Assembly: GCA_002343505.1 (NCBI GenBank) | Contig: DDQZ01000077.1 | Location: forward strand, 14,797 to 78,796 | DNA length: 64,000 nt | From: Verrucomicrobiaceae bacterium UBA2429 | GTDB taxonomy: Bacteria; Verrucomicrobiota; Verrucomicrobiia; Verrucomicrobiales; Verrucomicrobiaceae | Direction of reading: 5' to 3' | Shown: positions 25,644 to 34,992 of the stretch, piece by piece | How the letters are laid out: every line of letters begins with the position of its first letter | How positions within the stretch are numbered: the first letter of the stretch is position 1 | The notes under the pieces: model-generated | The model's database searches: none | Told to the model about the DNA's origin: nothing | What the model saw: the letters and a program-made list of their open reading frames with translations, nothing else | Position numbers and translations under genes: made by a program

Positions 25644-28600
25644 ATATGACATTGAGAACCACCTATGCCCTGTTAGCCACCTTCTGTGTCTCCGCGCTTC
25701 ATGCGGAGGATTCCAAGCTGGTGCTGCAACTGGATTTTGGGCAGGAGGAGTCGGTGCCTTTGATTCCTGTCGGCCATGTGGTGCGTGATCAGGCAGGGCC
25801 GCGGCCGCCGGATTTTCCGGATTTTGAGCCGAACAACACGGCGATTCAGTTGAAGGGTAAGGGAGCGCGTTTTGAGATCAAGGACACGGGGCCGCAGAGC
25901 CGGTTCGATTTCACGAAGGGCGATGCCATCACGCTGGAATCCTGGGTGAAGGTGGATCAAATCGGTCCCGGACAGCCGGTGTATATCATCGGGAAAGGGC
26001 GCACCAACTCGCCGCACTTCGCCCGCAACAATCAGAACTGGTCGCTGCGGGTGATCGGCGGGAGCGCGGGCCTGGCGCATCTGAGTTTTCTCTTCGCCGG
26101 TGCGCCGGAAGCCGGCGGCGGCAACACCTGGCACATCTGGAACTCGGAGGCGTCGTTCAAGATCGCGACCGGCTGGCATCATGTGGCCCTGGCGTATGAG
26201 TTTGGAAAGCCGGACTCGATGCGGGGCTGGATTGATGGCGTGGCAACGACGGGCACTTGGGGCGTGGACGGAGCCACCACGAAAGCGCCTGCGGTGGATG
26301 ATGACGATGTGTGGATCGGCTCGTCGCAGGGCGGGAACGCGGGCAACAGTCTGGTGGGTTTTCTCGATGCGATTGCGATTCATCGCCGCATCCTAACCGA
26401 TGCAGAGATCGCGAAACATGCCACGCGAAGGGATGGTCCTGAAGTAGTCCTGCCTGCTCTGGCAGAGATGCCCGATTTGGGAAAAATCGAGGGCGGAACC
26501 GTGCTCGTGCAGTTCAACGAGGGACCCACCGCCTCCCATCGCTGGCCAAACTCCCAGGAGGTGCCGAAGGAGGCCGCGCGTTGGACGGGCGATGCCTTTC
26601 TGCTGCCGCGTGTGCCGGTGCGCTACGATGACTGGGGCATCCGCTCGAGCTGGGAAGCGCCGCTTTTGCTGCGCATGGCGGCGGATGTGGAGTTGCCCGC
26701 AGGCTCGCGTCGCGTGCTGCTGCGCACGCGCGGACTGTCGCGACTGTGGATCGATGGCAAGTTGATCGCCGAAACCAACCCCGCCGTCGCCAACGGTGAA
26801 AATGGCTTCGACCCGCTGACTCCGTTGGCGCAGCCGCCGCATCCGGGAGTTCGCGTCAAAGGTTACCATCAGCAGGAGGTTTTTGGCACGGTGACGGTGC
26901 CTGCCAAGAAGACGACCTCGCGCGTGGTGCTGGAGGTGATCGTCGGTGGCAAAAACATGCGCACCGATACCGGGGAGGTCTGCGTAGCGCTCGAATCGGC
27001 GAACGGTGATGCGTTTTCCATTCTCCGGGCGGCAGGCAAGCCTTGGCTGGCCCTGACGGATGCCGAGGTCGAACCGGCGCTGGTTGCAATCGAAGCCTCG
27101 CTGGCCCGTTTTGACGATGCCAGCCGCCGTGCGGCGGCCCGCTCCCGCGATCCGTTCTGGCAAAAGCGACATGCCGCCGCCAAACAGTGGGTGAAGAAAA
27201 ATCCTCCGCCCAAGCCACCGCGCGGGGGCCATCCTGTGGATGCATTTCTCGATGAGAAAATCGAGAAGGCCCGCGCGGCAAGCGCAGCCACCACCGACGA
27301 GGCGAAGGCATTTAACAGCGAGGTTTTGCCGCTGCTGCGCGAGCAGTGTTTCCGCTGCCATGGCGAGAAAGAAAAGGGCGGGCTGAAGCTGAACACACGC
27401 GAGGCTGCGCTGAGTGGCGGGGATTCGGAAGTTCCCGCCATCCTTCCCGGTGATCCGGCGGCCAGTGAACTGATCAAGCGCCTCCGCACCGCTGACGAAG
27501 ATTTGATCATGCCGCCGACGGGCGACCGCCTCAGCGAAGAGCAAATCGCGCGGCTGGAGTCATGGATTCGCAATGGCGCGGCATGGCCATCGCCGCCCGT
27601 GGAAGCCGCGAGGCTCGCCCAAACGCCCCTCACTTCCGATGCGGCATTTCTTCGCCGCATTTATCTCGACACCATCGGCCTGCCGCCTGCTCCCGATGAG
27701 GTTAGGGCATTTCTCGCGGACACCGACCCTGACAAGCGCCGCAAGGTCATCGACAGGCTGCTGGCCGATGAACGCTGGGCGGATCATGAGATGAGCGTCT
27801 GGCTGGACGCCCTCGCGGAGAACCCCACGCTGATCAATGCCTCGCTCAACAGCACCGGGCCCTTCCGCTGGTTTCTCCACGATGCGTTGCGCGACCACAA
27901 AGCGCTCGACCGCATGGTCACGGAGCTGCTCATGATGCGTGGAGACGCCGCCCACGGAGGCAGCGCTGGCTTTGCCCAGGCGGCGGAAAACGATGCGCCC
28001 TTCGCGGCGAAGGGGCACATCGTGGCCGCCGCCTTTCTCGGGATCGAGCTCCAGTGCGCCCGCTGTCATGATTCGCCGTATCACTCCACCTTGCAGCGGG
28101 ATCTCTACTCACTCGCCGCGATGCTGGAGCGCAAGGCCGTGACGGTGCCGAAAACCAGCCGGGTGCCAGCGGCCTTTTTTGAAAAGAAGGCCCGCGAGTC
28201 CCTGATCCGCGTGACGCTGAAACCGGACGAACTCGTGACGCCCGTGTGGCCCTTCGCCAGCGTGACCGGTGTGGCGGAAGGCCAGGCTCTCGACACACTC
28301 ATCGAAAATCCGCAGGACACACGCGAACGGCTCGCCGCGCTCGTCACCGCGCCGGAGAATCGTCGCTTTCCCTGCGTGATGGTGAACCGGATTTGGAAGC
28401 GGCTCATGGGCGCAGGTTTTGTGGAGCCCGTGCAGGATTGGGAAGGGCATGACGCCAGCCATCCGGAGTTGCTCGACTGGCTAGCCGCCGAACTGGTTTC
28501 CAGCGGCTACAATGTCCGGCACATCATCCGTCTCATCGTGACATCGCAGGCGTATCAGCGCGAGGCGGGTGCGGAAAAATGGGTGTCTGTCGCCGCTGAA

Positions 28601-29350
28601 GAGCGATTCTTCAGCGCACCGGCACGCCGCCGCCTCACCGCCGAGCAGGTCGTGGACTCGCTCCACACCGCCGCGGGAGCCGTCATTGATTCCGAGCCGA
28701 TGACCTTCATTCACGACGGCTCCAAAACGCTGCAAACACGACAGGACCTCGGGCGCCCGCGTCGTGCGTGGATGTTTGCGAGCCTCAACAATGAACGTGA
28801 CCGCCCCAGCCTCGCTTTGCCGCGAGCGCAGGCCACGGTGAATGTGCTGGAGGCCTTTGGATGGAGCGGCTCCCGCCAAAAACCGATCTTTGAGCGTGAC
28901 ACCGATCCAAACATGCTCCAGCCCGGCATCCTCGCGAACGGCACGCTGACGCAGTCGCTCTCGCGGGCAGCGTGGAAGTCCGAGCTGGCCAATCTCGCGG
29001 TTGAAGCGGCATCACCGGAGGCCTTGCTGGAGGAGCTGTTCCTCCGCTTTCTCAGCCGCATGCCGTCGCAGGCGGAGCGAGAGTCGCTTCTCACGGCGTT
29101 GCGGGTAGGTTTTGACACGAGACTCACGCCCGCCGATCAAATCGTGGAGCCCGCGCCGCTGCCGCCCTTGCGTCTCGTGACCTGGCTGAACCATGTGACC
29201 TCCGACGCCAACACCATCCAGCAGGAGAACGAAAACCGCGCGCAGCGCGGCCCCAGCCCTGATCCGCGACTGCGTGCGGAGTGGAGGGAAGTCTATGAGG
29301 ACATCATCTGGAGCCTGATCAACGACCGCGATTTTGTCTGGGTGCCGTGA
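25640..29350 (+). CDS. LamG-PSCyt1-DUF1549-DUF1553 (PSD1) exported cytochrome-like protein
   Basis: A 1236-residue exported protein. Residues about 28-260 are a concanavalin-like LamG domain ([24 protein letters not shown]). Around 568 is a PSCyt1 haem-type site in [15 protein letters not shown] (C-x-x-C-H). Residues about 660-860 match DUF1549 ([23 protein letters not shown]) and include a second CxxCH, ECARCHDS-like in [13 protein letters not shown]. Residues about 890-1200 match DUF1553 ([31 protein letters not shown]). These Planctomycetes-Verrucomicrobia proteins sit beside DUF1501 genes and probably bind c-type haem in the periplasm, but no reaction is established. Starts at 25640 with an ATGA overlap to the aldolase. 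Confidence 0.9.
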   Translation: MNMTLRTTYALLATFCVSALHAEDSKLVLQLDFGQEESVPLIPVGHVVRDQAGPRPPDFPDFEPNNTAIQLKGKGARFEIKDTGPQSRFDFTKGDAITLESWVKVDQIGPGQPVYIIGKGRTNSPHFARNNQNWSLRVIGGSAGLAHLSFLFAGAPEAGGGNTWHIWNSEASFKIATGWHHVALAYEFGKPDSMRGWIDGVATTGTWGVDGATTKAPAVDDDDVWIGSSQGGNAGNSLVGFLDAIAIHRRILTDAEIAKHATRRDGPEVVLPALAEMPDLGKIEGGTVLVQFNEGPTASHRWPNSQEVPKEAARWTGDAFLLPRVPVRYDDWGIRSSWEAPLLLRMAADVELPAGSRRVLLRTRGLSRLWIDGKLIAETNPAVANGENGFDPLTPLAQPPHPGVRVKGYHQQEVFGTVTVPAKKTTSRVVLEVIVGGKNMRTDTGEVCVALESANGDAFSILRAAGKPWLALTDAEVEPALVAIEASLARFDDASRRAAARSRDPFWQKRHAAAKQWVKKNPPPKPPRGGHPVDAFLDEKIEKARAASAATTDEAKAFNSEVLPLLREQCFRCHGEKEKGGLKLNTREAALSGGDSEVPAILPGDPAASELIKRLRTADEDLIMPPTGDRLSEEQIARLESWIRNGAAWPSPPVEAARLAQTPLTSDAAFLRRIYLDTIGLPPAPDEVRAFLADTDPDKRRKVIDRLLADERWADHEMSVWLDALAENPTLINASLNSTGPFRWFLHDALRDHKALDRMVTELLMMRGDAAHGGSAGFAQAAENDAPFAAKGHIVAAAFLGIELQCARCHDSPYHSTLQRDLYSLAAMLERKAVTVPKTSRVPAAFFEKKARESLIRVTLKPDELVTPVWPFASVTGVAEGQALDTLIENPQDTRERLAALVTAPENRRFPCVMVNRIWKRLMGAGFVEPVQDWEGHDASHPELLDWLAAELVSSGYNVRHIIRLIVTSQAYQREAGAEKWVSVAAEERFFSAPARRRLTAEQVVDSLHTAAGAVIDSEPMTFIHDGSKTLQTRQDLGRPRRAWMFASLNNERDRPSLALPRAQATVNVLEAFGWSGSRQKPIFERDTDPNMLQPGILANGTLTQSLSRAAWKSELANLAVEAASPEALLEELFLRFLSRMPSQAERESLLTALRVGFDTRLTPADQIVEPAPLPPLRLVTWLNHVTSDANTIQQENENRAQRGPSPDPRLRAEWREVYEDIIWSLINDRDFVWVP

Positions 29351-29388
29351 CGCACTCGCATCTTCAATACACCACCACTCATCATGCC

Positions 29389-30666
29389 ATGAAACGGAGA
29401 CACTTCCTCAAAACCAGCGCCACCCTGGGCGGCAGCCTTGCTTTGCCACACTTGCTGTTCGCGGAGTCCGGCGCGCAGCCCATTCGCGGCAAAGCGGAGC
29501 ACGTCATTTCCATCTGGCTGGGCGGCGGCATGGGGCAGACGGACACGTTTGACCCCAAGCGACTGGGCGACCCGAAAGCCAAGAAGGCCGGCTCCTACTA
29601 CCCGTCCATCGAGACGGCGGTGCCCGGCGTGCGTGTGTGCGAGCATCTGTCCAAAATGGCCCCGCTCATGGATCGCGTCACGGCAGTGCGCACGGTGAAC
29701 CACAACGTCATCGACGAGCACGCCGCCGCCACCAATCGCATGCACACCGGGCGTCCCATCAGCGGCACCATCAGCTATCCGTCCATCGGCTCCATCATCG
29801 CCCACGAGCGCGGAGCCGTGACCGAAGATGCACCGCCCTATGTCCTGATCGGTTATCCGAACGTCACCCGCGGCCCGGGATTTCTCGGCGCTCAATCCAG
29901 CTATCTCTATCTCACCGACACCAGTCGCGGTCCGGCGGGATTGTCGCTGCCTCCGGGGATCTCAGCGCAGCGCCAGTCACGTCGCGAACGCTTCCTCGCC
30001 TCCCTTCAGGCGAGCGCCGGAGAAACCCAGGACAAGCAGTTGAAAAGCTACGATGCCGTCATCGCGCAAAGCCTGAAACTGAGCGGGCCGGAGTTCAATC
30101 GCGCCTTCCAGCTCGACACCGAACCGGCGGACTTGCGGAATCAATACGGCGGCGAGTTCGGACAGCGCTGCCTGCTCAGCCGCCGACTGGTCGAACGCGG
30201 CGTGCGCTTCATCGAAGTCTCGCACAATCTCAACTTCATCAATGGCGCCGGCTGGGACACGCACAAGGAGGCCATCCTCCAGCAGCATGTGTTGATCAAG
30301 GAACTCGACACCGCTGTGGCCGCACTGATCCGTGATCTGGAGGCGAAGAAGCTCCTCGACAAGACGCTCATCGTCATCACCACCGAGTTTGGCCGACCTC
30401 CCGAGTTCGACAGCGGCGGCGGCCGCGGTCATCAGGGCAGCGCTTTCTCCTGCGTGCTGGCCGGAGGCGGCCTGCGCCACTGCGGTGCCTGGGGCGAGAC
30501 CGACGAGCTCTCCAAAGAGATCGTCGCCAACCCCGTCAGCGTGCCCGATTTCTTCGCCACCCTCTGCGCCGCCGTGGGTGTCGATTACCGCAAGAACCTC
30601 TACGACGGCGACCGCCCCGTGCCCGTCACGGATCAAGGAAGCCCGATTGCGGCGTTGTTTGGATGA
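29389..30666 (+). CDS. DUF1501 family Tat-exported protein
   Basis: A 425-residue partner of the PSD1 protein. [25 protein letters not shown] is a Tat signal (RRHFLK). The DUF1501 family is alkaline-phosphatase-like (sulfatase superfamily) and shows [41 protein letters not shown] and [20 protein letters not shown]. Metal-type Asp/His residues are visible in DTHKE and in the TEFGR...H segment. In this operon it is the fourth gene after regulator, aldolase and PSD1, with a 38-base gap. Its last 340 bases are duplicated at 43147-43486. Confidence 0.92.
   Translation: MKRRHFLKTSATLGGSLALPHLLFAESGAQPIRGKAEHVISIWLGGGMGQTDTFDPKRLGDPKAKKAGSYYPSIETAVPGVRVCEHLSKMAPLMDRVTAVRTVNHNVIDEHAAATNRMHTGRPISGTISYPSIGSIIAHERGAVTEDAPPYVLIGYPNVTRGPGFLGAQSSYLYLTDTSRGPAGLSLPPGISAQRQSRRERFLASLQASAGETQDKQLKSYDAVIAQSLKLSGPEFNRAFQLDTEPADLRNQYGGEFGQRCLLSRRLVERGVRFIEVSHNLNFINGAGWDTHKEAILQQHVLIKELDTAVAALIRDLEAKKLLDKTLIVITTEFGRPPEFDSGGGRGHQGSAFSCVLAGGGLRHCGAWGETDELSKEIVANPVSVPDFFATLCAAVGVDYRKNLYDGDRPVPVTDQGSPIAALFG
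30327..30666 (+). repeat. Dispersed gene-segment repeat, copy 1 (3' end of DUF1501 gene)
   Basis: From GATCCGTGATCTGG to the stop codon this segment matches 43147-43486 base for base in length (340 each, no gap seen) with roughly nine bases in ten identical by eye. It encodes the last 112 residues of the DUF1501 protein. The copies differ mostly at third codon positions, so the shared stretch is under protein-level selection or diverged from an older paralogue rather than a very recent duplication. Confidence 0.85.
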
Positions 30667-30932
30667 GTCGAATGGCTGCAACAAGATCATGCGACTTAAC
30701 TCCCCCATATCCATTCCAGGCCCAAACCGGCCCGGCACTCTTTGCACTTCCATTCACTGCCAAACCAAACAGCACCGCTCCCTGGCTGGCAACAACTGCA
30801 GGCATCAGCCTGGCCTCGGTTTCATGCGGCAAAGCGCTGCCACTTAGATGTGGAAATGGGATCTGCATGTCTCCCAAACCGTGTATATGGCGAAGCCAGG
30901 AGTTGTAAGTTCAGCATGTTGCTCGTCCATGC

Positions 30933-31836
30933 CTACTTCTTCCCGCTGCCGATGAACTCATCCCGCGTGACGAAGCCATCCTTGTCGCCATCGAGCTTCA
31001 CGAAGCGGGCTTTGGCCTCAGCCTTGTCGCCGCCTTGGCCGGCGAGGTATTCGGCTTCGGTGAGCTTCGGTTTGCCGGGGTAGAGGCGGTCGTAGCGTTT
31101 GTCGCGGGGCTCGTTGGGGTCGTAGCCTTTGCTTTTGCTGCCGCTGACGGTCTTGGCGACTTTGCCGATCTTCTTTGGAGCAAAATCGCTGCCCACAGGC
31201 GGCAGATGTTTTTTCAGCGATTCGATCAAAGCCGCGTGCTCGGGCTTCGTGGCGAGGTTCACGGTCTCGTTCGGGTCGTTTTGCTCGTCGTAGAGCTCGG
31301 TGAAGCCGATGTCGGCGGCGTTGCGCTTGCGCCAGAAGGTGCAGCGCCATTGCTCGGTGCGGATGCTGTAGCCCATGAGGCTGCCGCCGTGATCCTTTGA
31401 CGAACGGGGATAAATACTGATCGCGGGCTTCTGCATCGGCGCGTCAGGACTTTCGAGATAGGGCTTCAAACTCATGCCGGCGAGGCCTTGCGGCACTTTC
31501 AGGCCGCACACGTCGGCGAGCGTGGGATACACATCGACGAATTCGACCGGCGCGGCGCAGTGTTTGCCCGCGGTGCTGCTTTTCGGCAAGGCGATGAGCA
31601 GCGGCGAACGCGCGGCGATCTCGAAGTTCGTGTGCTTGTGCCACAGGCCGTGATCGCCGAGCTGCCAGCCGTGATCGCCCCACAGCACGATGACCGTGCT
31701 GTCGGCAAGACCTTCTTTGTCAAGCGCATCGAGCACACGGCCGATCTGCGCATCGCGGAAGTGCGTGTCGAGGTTCCAGACCTTCATCGTGTCCGGCCTC
31801 AAACCCGTCAAAATGGCTGTTTGCCGGGAAAGTTTG
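30933..31836 (-). pseudogene. Iduronate-2-sulfatase-like gene, truncated and internally deleted
   Basis: Reading leftward from about 31836 gives SRQTAILTGLRPDTMKVWNLDTHFR, the region just after the missing catalytic Cys-x-Pro-Ser-Arg, then directly DAQIGRVLDALDKEGLADSTVIVLWGDHGW. In complete sulfatases of this type about 200 residues lie between THFR and this segment, so an in-frame internal deletion is inferred, besides loss of the first part of the gene. The C-terminal part is complete, with the metal-type DHG, a family tail and an EF-hand-like DGDKDGFVTRDEF end. No start codon, signal or active Cys remain. An ATG further right makes a long open frame, but its extra residues resemble nothing and lie antisense to the next gene. 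Confidence 0.8.
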
Positions 31837-31874
31837 GTTGAGAGGACTTGCCCATGCGTTTGAGTCTTGCTCCC

Positions 31875-32747
31875 ATGAAACGCCGCGTCTTTGTCGCCTC
31901 CCTTGCCGCCACCAGTCTTCCTTCGCGGGCCTCGGCGGTGCCGGAGCTGGCGGGGGAAATCGGCATCACCACCGGTTCGTTCATGCGTCACCTCAGTCCG
32001 GATGCGGCACCTGGAAAGCTGCGCCTGCTGGACCTTCCTCGACGCATGAGCGGCGAGCTTGGCCTGCGTGTGATCGATCTCATGACGGCCACGCTGGCGG
32101 AGCTGACTCCTGCTTACTGCGAAAAACTCCGCGCGGAGGCCGGGCGATGCGGCTGCGTTTTGACCAATCTCAAAATGAATCAAAAGGGCCTCGACCTCGG
32201 CAGTCCCGACAAGGCCGTGCGCGATGAGGCGCTGCGTGTTTACAAAGAGACCATCGACCTCGCCGCCATCCTCGGCGTGCGCTGGGTGCGGCCGCTGCCA
32301 CTGCTGCAAAGGCCGGACCTCTCAGTTTACAAGGACAGCTACCGTTCACTCATCGACTACGCCAAAGCGAAGGGCATCGGCGTGCTCGTGGAGAACTTTG
32401 GCTGGATGCAGGGCGATCCCGATGCCATCCCGCGCCTCATCGCGGCGGTGGGTGATGATTTGAAATCGCAACCCGACACCGGGAACTGGACCGGCAACGA
32501 CGTGCGTTACCCTGGACTCGAGAAAGCCTTTCCATTCGCCGTGTCCTGCGATTTCAAATCGCGAGCGCTCGGACCCGGCGGCAGCCACACGGAGTATGAT
32601 TTGAAGCGCTGCTTTGAAATCGGCTGGAAGTCGGGATTTCGCGGGCCGTGGTGCTTTGAGCATTTCCATCAGGACTTGGAGCAGCAGTTCAAGGAGTTTG
32701 CCCTGCTCCGCGACATGCTGCGCGGGTGGATGAAGTCGGCGGAGTAA
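31875..32747 (+). CDS. Exported sugar phosphate isomerase/epimerase-like TIM-barrel protein
   Basis: A 290-residue protein with a signal-like leader (MKRRVFVASLAATSLPSRASA) and an AP-endonuclease-2/xylose-isomerase type barrel: LRVIDLMTATLAEL, TIDLAAILGVRWVRPLP, IDYAKAKGIGVLVENFG, PDTGNWTG and a closing WCFEHFH segment. The Glu/Asp/His residues in VENFG, PDTGN and FEHFH could bind a metal. Related Tat-exported isomerase-like proteins accompany Gfo/Idh/MocA and DUF1501 proteins in this phylum. Substrate unknown. The start at 31875 gives the leader; upstream ATG and TTG are possible but less fitting. Confidence 0.82.
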   Translation: MKRRVFVASLAATSLPSRASAVPELAGEIGITTGSFMRHLSPDAAPGKLRLLDLPRRMSGELGLRVIDLMTATLAELTPAYCEKLRAEAGRCGCVLTNLKMNQKGLDLGSPDKAVRDEALRVYKETIDLAAILGVRWVRPLPLLQRPDLSVYKDSYRSLIDYAKAKGIGVLVENFGWMQGDPDAIPRLIAAVGDDLKSQPDTGNWTGNDVRYPGLEKAFPFAVSCDFKSRALGPGGSHTEYDLKRCFEIGWKSGFRGPWCFEHFHQDLEQQFKEFALLRDMLRGWMKSAE

Positions 32748-32779
32748 GATTGCCTCCCGCTGCGCGTTGAAGGCGTCGT

Positions 32780-34099
32780 ATGATCGACCGCAGAAACCTC
32801 CTCCGCCAGTTCGCCGCCAGCGCAGGCGCGGCGTTTGGCACCTCGTTGTTTCCTGGCATCGCACAGGCGGCGCGTTCATCGAGCGGCGGGCCGAAGCGCG
32901 TGATTTTCTTCCTGCAAAACCAGGGCTTTGATCCGAAGACCTGCATCCCCGCGGGCATGAAAAATAGCGGCTCGCTGGCGAAGGCAAAGCTGCCGGAGCC
33001 GATTCAGGCGTTGGAGCCCTTCAAAGAGCGTCTGCACATCATCAATGGCCTGCACGGTCTGCACACCAGTCCCTCGCACAGCGCGTTCTTCGGTGCGCTG
33101 GGCGGTTATCGCGGTGACGACGGCACGCCGCCGCTCGCTCCCACCATTGACTACGAACTGAGCCAGATCCTGCCCGAGACGCTGCTGCCGCATCTGTGCA
33201 TCGGCATGGACTCCATCGAAAACATGCGGGCGAAGCCCACCATCGCCACCTTGTCCGCCAGCGGCGCGGGCGAGCCGATCTTCATGCACTCGAACCCGAA
33301 TCACCTCTACCAGATGCTCTACGGCGGCATCTCGCAGGGCGACATTCGCAAGCAGCACGAGGCGCGCTCCGGTTTGTTCGACCGCATCGAGCAAATGGCA
33401 TCCGCGAAAGGCGGTGCGCTGCCCACCGGCGAGCAGCAGCGCTACGGGCAGTTCGTGCAGGGCTTCCACGACATCAATGGCCTGCGTCAGCGCCTCGGCG
33501 GCGTCTCCGATCACTTGCGCCAGTTCGCGCCGAAGGTGGACGAGCGCTACACGAAGCCGAAGTTCGAGACCGACTGGCATGACGTGCTGCTCGACCTCGG
33601 CATCTCCGCGCTGAAGTCCGGCATCACCAGCGTGCTGACCATCGGCTCCGGGCGTGGCGAGATCTTCGGCGCTTGGAGCGGCCTCGGCATCACCGAGCAG
33701 GGGCACAATCTGGGCCACATGGAGCAGCCGGATAACCCCATCTGGATCAAGATCCGCCAATACAACTGCCGCATGCTGGTGAAGCTCATGGAGCAGCTCG
33801 AAAGCGTGCCCGAAGGCAGCGGCACGATGATGGACAACACGCTCATCGTTTACACCAGCAACAACGCCGACAAACAGCACACCGCCGGTGCCACGTGGCC
33901 CGTGATGCTGCTGGGCAATTGCAACGGCGTCTTCAAAACCGGCTGCTTTACCCAGCTCGACGGCACCCGCCCCATCAACGCGCTCTACGCCACGCTCCTC
34001 AAAACCGTCGGCGTGGACCGCGACCGCTACAACATGAGCGGCAAGATGGCCGCGAAGTTCGACTCCGGCACCGGGCCACTCAAAAAACTTCTGGCGTGA
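32780..34099 (+). CDS. DUF1552 family exported protein
   Basis: A 439-residue protein. [24 protein letters not shown] is a Tat-like leader. The DUF1552 hallmark parts are visible: [82 protein letters not shown], and [29 protein letters not shown]1552 genes normally pair with DUF1587/DUF1592/DUF1588 cytochrome-like genes; such a partner lies at 34993-37587, separated here by two small minus-strand genes. No reaction is known. Confidence 0.9.
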   Translation: MIDRRNLLRQFAASAGAAFGTSLFPGIAQAARSSSGGPKRVIFFLQNQGFDPKTCIPAGMKNSGSLAKAKLPEPIQALEPFKERLHIINGLHGLHTSPSHSAFFGALGGYRGDDGTPPLAPTIDYELSQILPETLLPHLCIGMDSIENMRAKPTIATLSASGAGEPIFMHSNPNHLYQMLYGGISQGDIRKQHEARSGLFDRIEQMASAKGGALPTGEQQRYGQFVQGFHDINGLRQRLGGVSDHLRQFAPKVDERYTKPKFETDWHDVLLDLGISALKSGITSVLTIGSGRGEIFGAWSGLGITEQGHNLGHMEQPDNPIWIKIRQYNCRMLVKLMEQLESVPEGSGTMMDNTLIVYTSNNADKQHTAGATWPVMLLGNCNGVFKTGCFTQLDGTRPINALYATLLKTVGVDRDRYNMSGKMAAKFDSGTGPLKKLLA

Positions 34100-34188
34100 G
34101 TATTCTTGCAACAGTCTGTCGCAACTGGCTTGGCCTGAGTTTCTCAGTTTCCAGAGGAAAAATCGCCATGCCGGCTGGAAGGCAAGCC

Positions 34189-34746
34189 CTATTTCCCAGC
34201 CTCTTCCAGAAGCTCGGGCAATCCACGAAGACGATAGCGCTTGCACAGCGCAAGGATCTCGTCGCGATCAGCGTCGGTGTTCCTCCGCAGCAGCTCCACC
34301 ACGTCGGCTTTGGACTTGAATCCCCCGGCGTAGAGTTTCAGGGCGACAAGATGCGGCAGTGGCACCACGCGCAAGGCGCTCTCCGGGCGGACGGTCAGGG
34401 GGGGCGCTTGGAGCGCGTCCTCAATAACGGCAGGAAAGGTCTGACCGAAGTTGACGAGCTGGATCAAGCCACCAGGGCACATCACATCCATGACGCCGGA
34501 GAGCGGATCGTCCGCGTCCGGCTCGCGCAGTTCCACATGAAAACCCCTGGCGCGAAGAGCCTCGGCAATCGCGCGAAACTTTTGCGCACTCGCGTTCATT
34601 CCGAGATCGAGGTCCTCCGTGAAACGGACATAGTGATGGGCTGCAAGAGCGAGCGCACCGATGACCACAGCCTCCGTCTGAAACTCCTTCAGCACGGCCA
34701 CGACACTTTCAGCCGCAGGGAGAATCGATTCAGGATTAGGATTCAT
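34189..34746 (-). CDS. Nucleotidyltransferase-fold protein, AbiEii/DUF6036-like
   Basis: A 185-residue protein with [38 protein letters not shown]. The V-I-G-A-x-A followed by T-E-D-L-D-L is the G-x-x-(7-13)-D-x-D core of MNT-type nucleotidyltransferases, and [24 protein letters not shown] is the usual helical follow-up of the AbiEii/DUF6036 type. In the AbiE family this is the toxin that transfers nucleotides to RNA; many DUF6036 proteins are only presumed to do so. It lies 7 bases downstream of a 60-residue gene, as in toxin-antitoxin pairs. Confidence 0.82.
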   Translation of the reverse strand: MNPNPESILPAAESVVAVLKEFQTEAVVIGALALAAHHYVRFTEDLDLGMNASAQKFRAIAEALRARGFHVELREPDADDPLSGVMDVMCPGGLIQLVNFGQTFPAVIEDALQAPPLTVRPESALRVVPLPHLVALKLYAGGFKSKADVVELLRRNTDADRDEILALCKRYRLRGLPELLEEAGK

Positions 34747-34753
34747 GCTCCGG

Positions 34754-34936
34754 CTATTTCTTCGGTGAAGGCTGCAGCCAGCCGAACTTCGTCTTCAGGC
34801 CAAGTGCAGCCAGGATTCGTTCTTCCACCGTCGTCAGCCGCGAGCGTACCAACTCCGCATTCAAAGAAGCCTTCGCGCATGCGCTGGCGCGAGGTTTCAG
34901 GGACTCATGGTTTTCTGGCACGGCGATACGGTTCAT
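34754..34936 (-). CDS. Small protein upstream of the nucleotidyltransferase, possible antitoxin
   Basis: A 60-residue, basic protein ([27 protein letters not shown] at its end). I know no family for it. It sits immediately upstream of the nucleotidyltransferase on the same strand, with the arrangement of an antitoxin or adaptor. No DNA-binding motif is visible. Alternatively it is only a short leader reading frame. Confidence 0.5.
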   Translation of the reverse strand: MNRIAVPENHESLKPRASACAKASLNAELVRSRLTTVEERILAALGLKTKFGWLQPSPKK

Positions 34937-34992
34937 CGGGTCGTGCCAAGCATAGTCTCTGGCTCAGCCGCGATCAAGGTTTCATCGCCATC

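Noticed and set aside
31837..32309. Upstream part of the open frame containing the sulfatase relic
   Set aside because: The residues bear no sulfatase likeness and lie antisense to the isomerase-like gene.
33895..34992. Upstream extension of the DUF1588 gene to 33895
   Set aside because: It crosses the end of DUF1552 and two minus-strand genes and would put the signal peptide at residue 367. ATG at 34993 is the real start.
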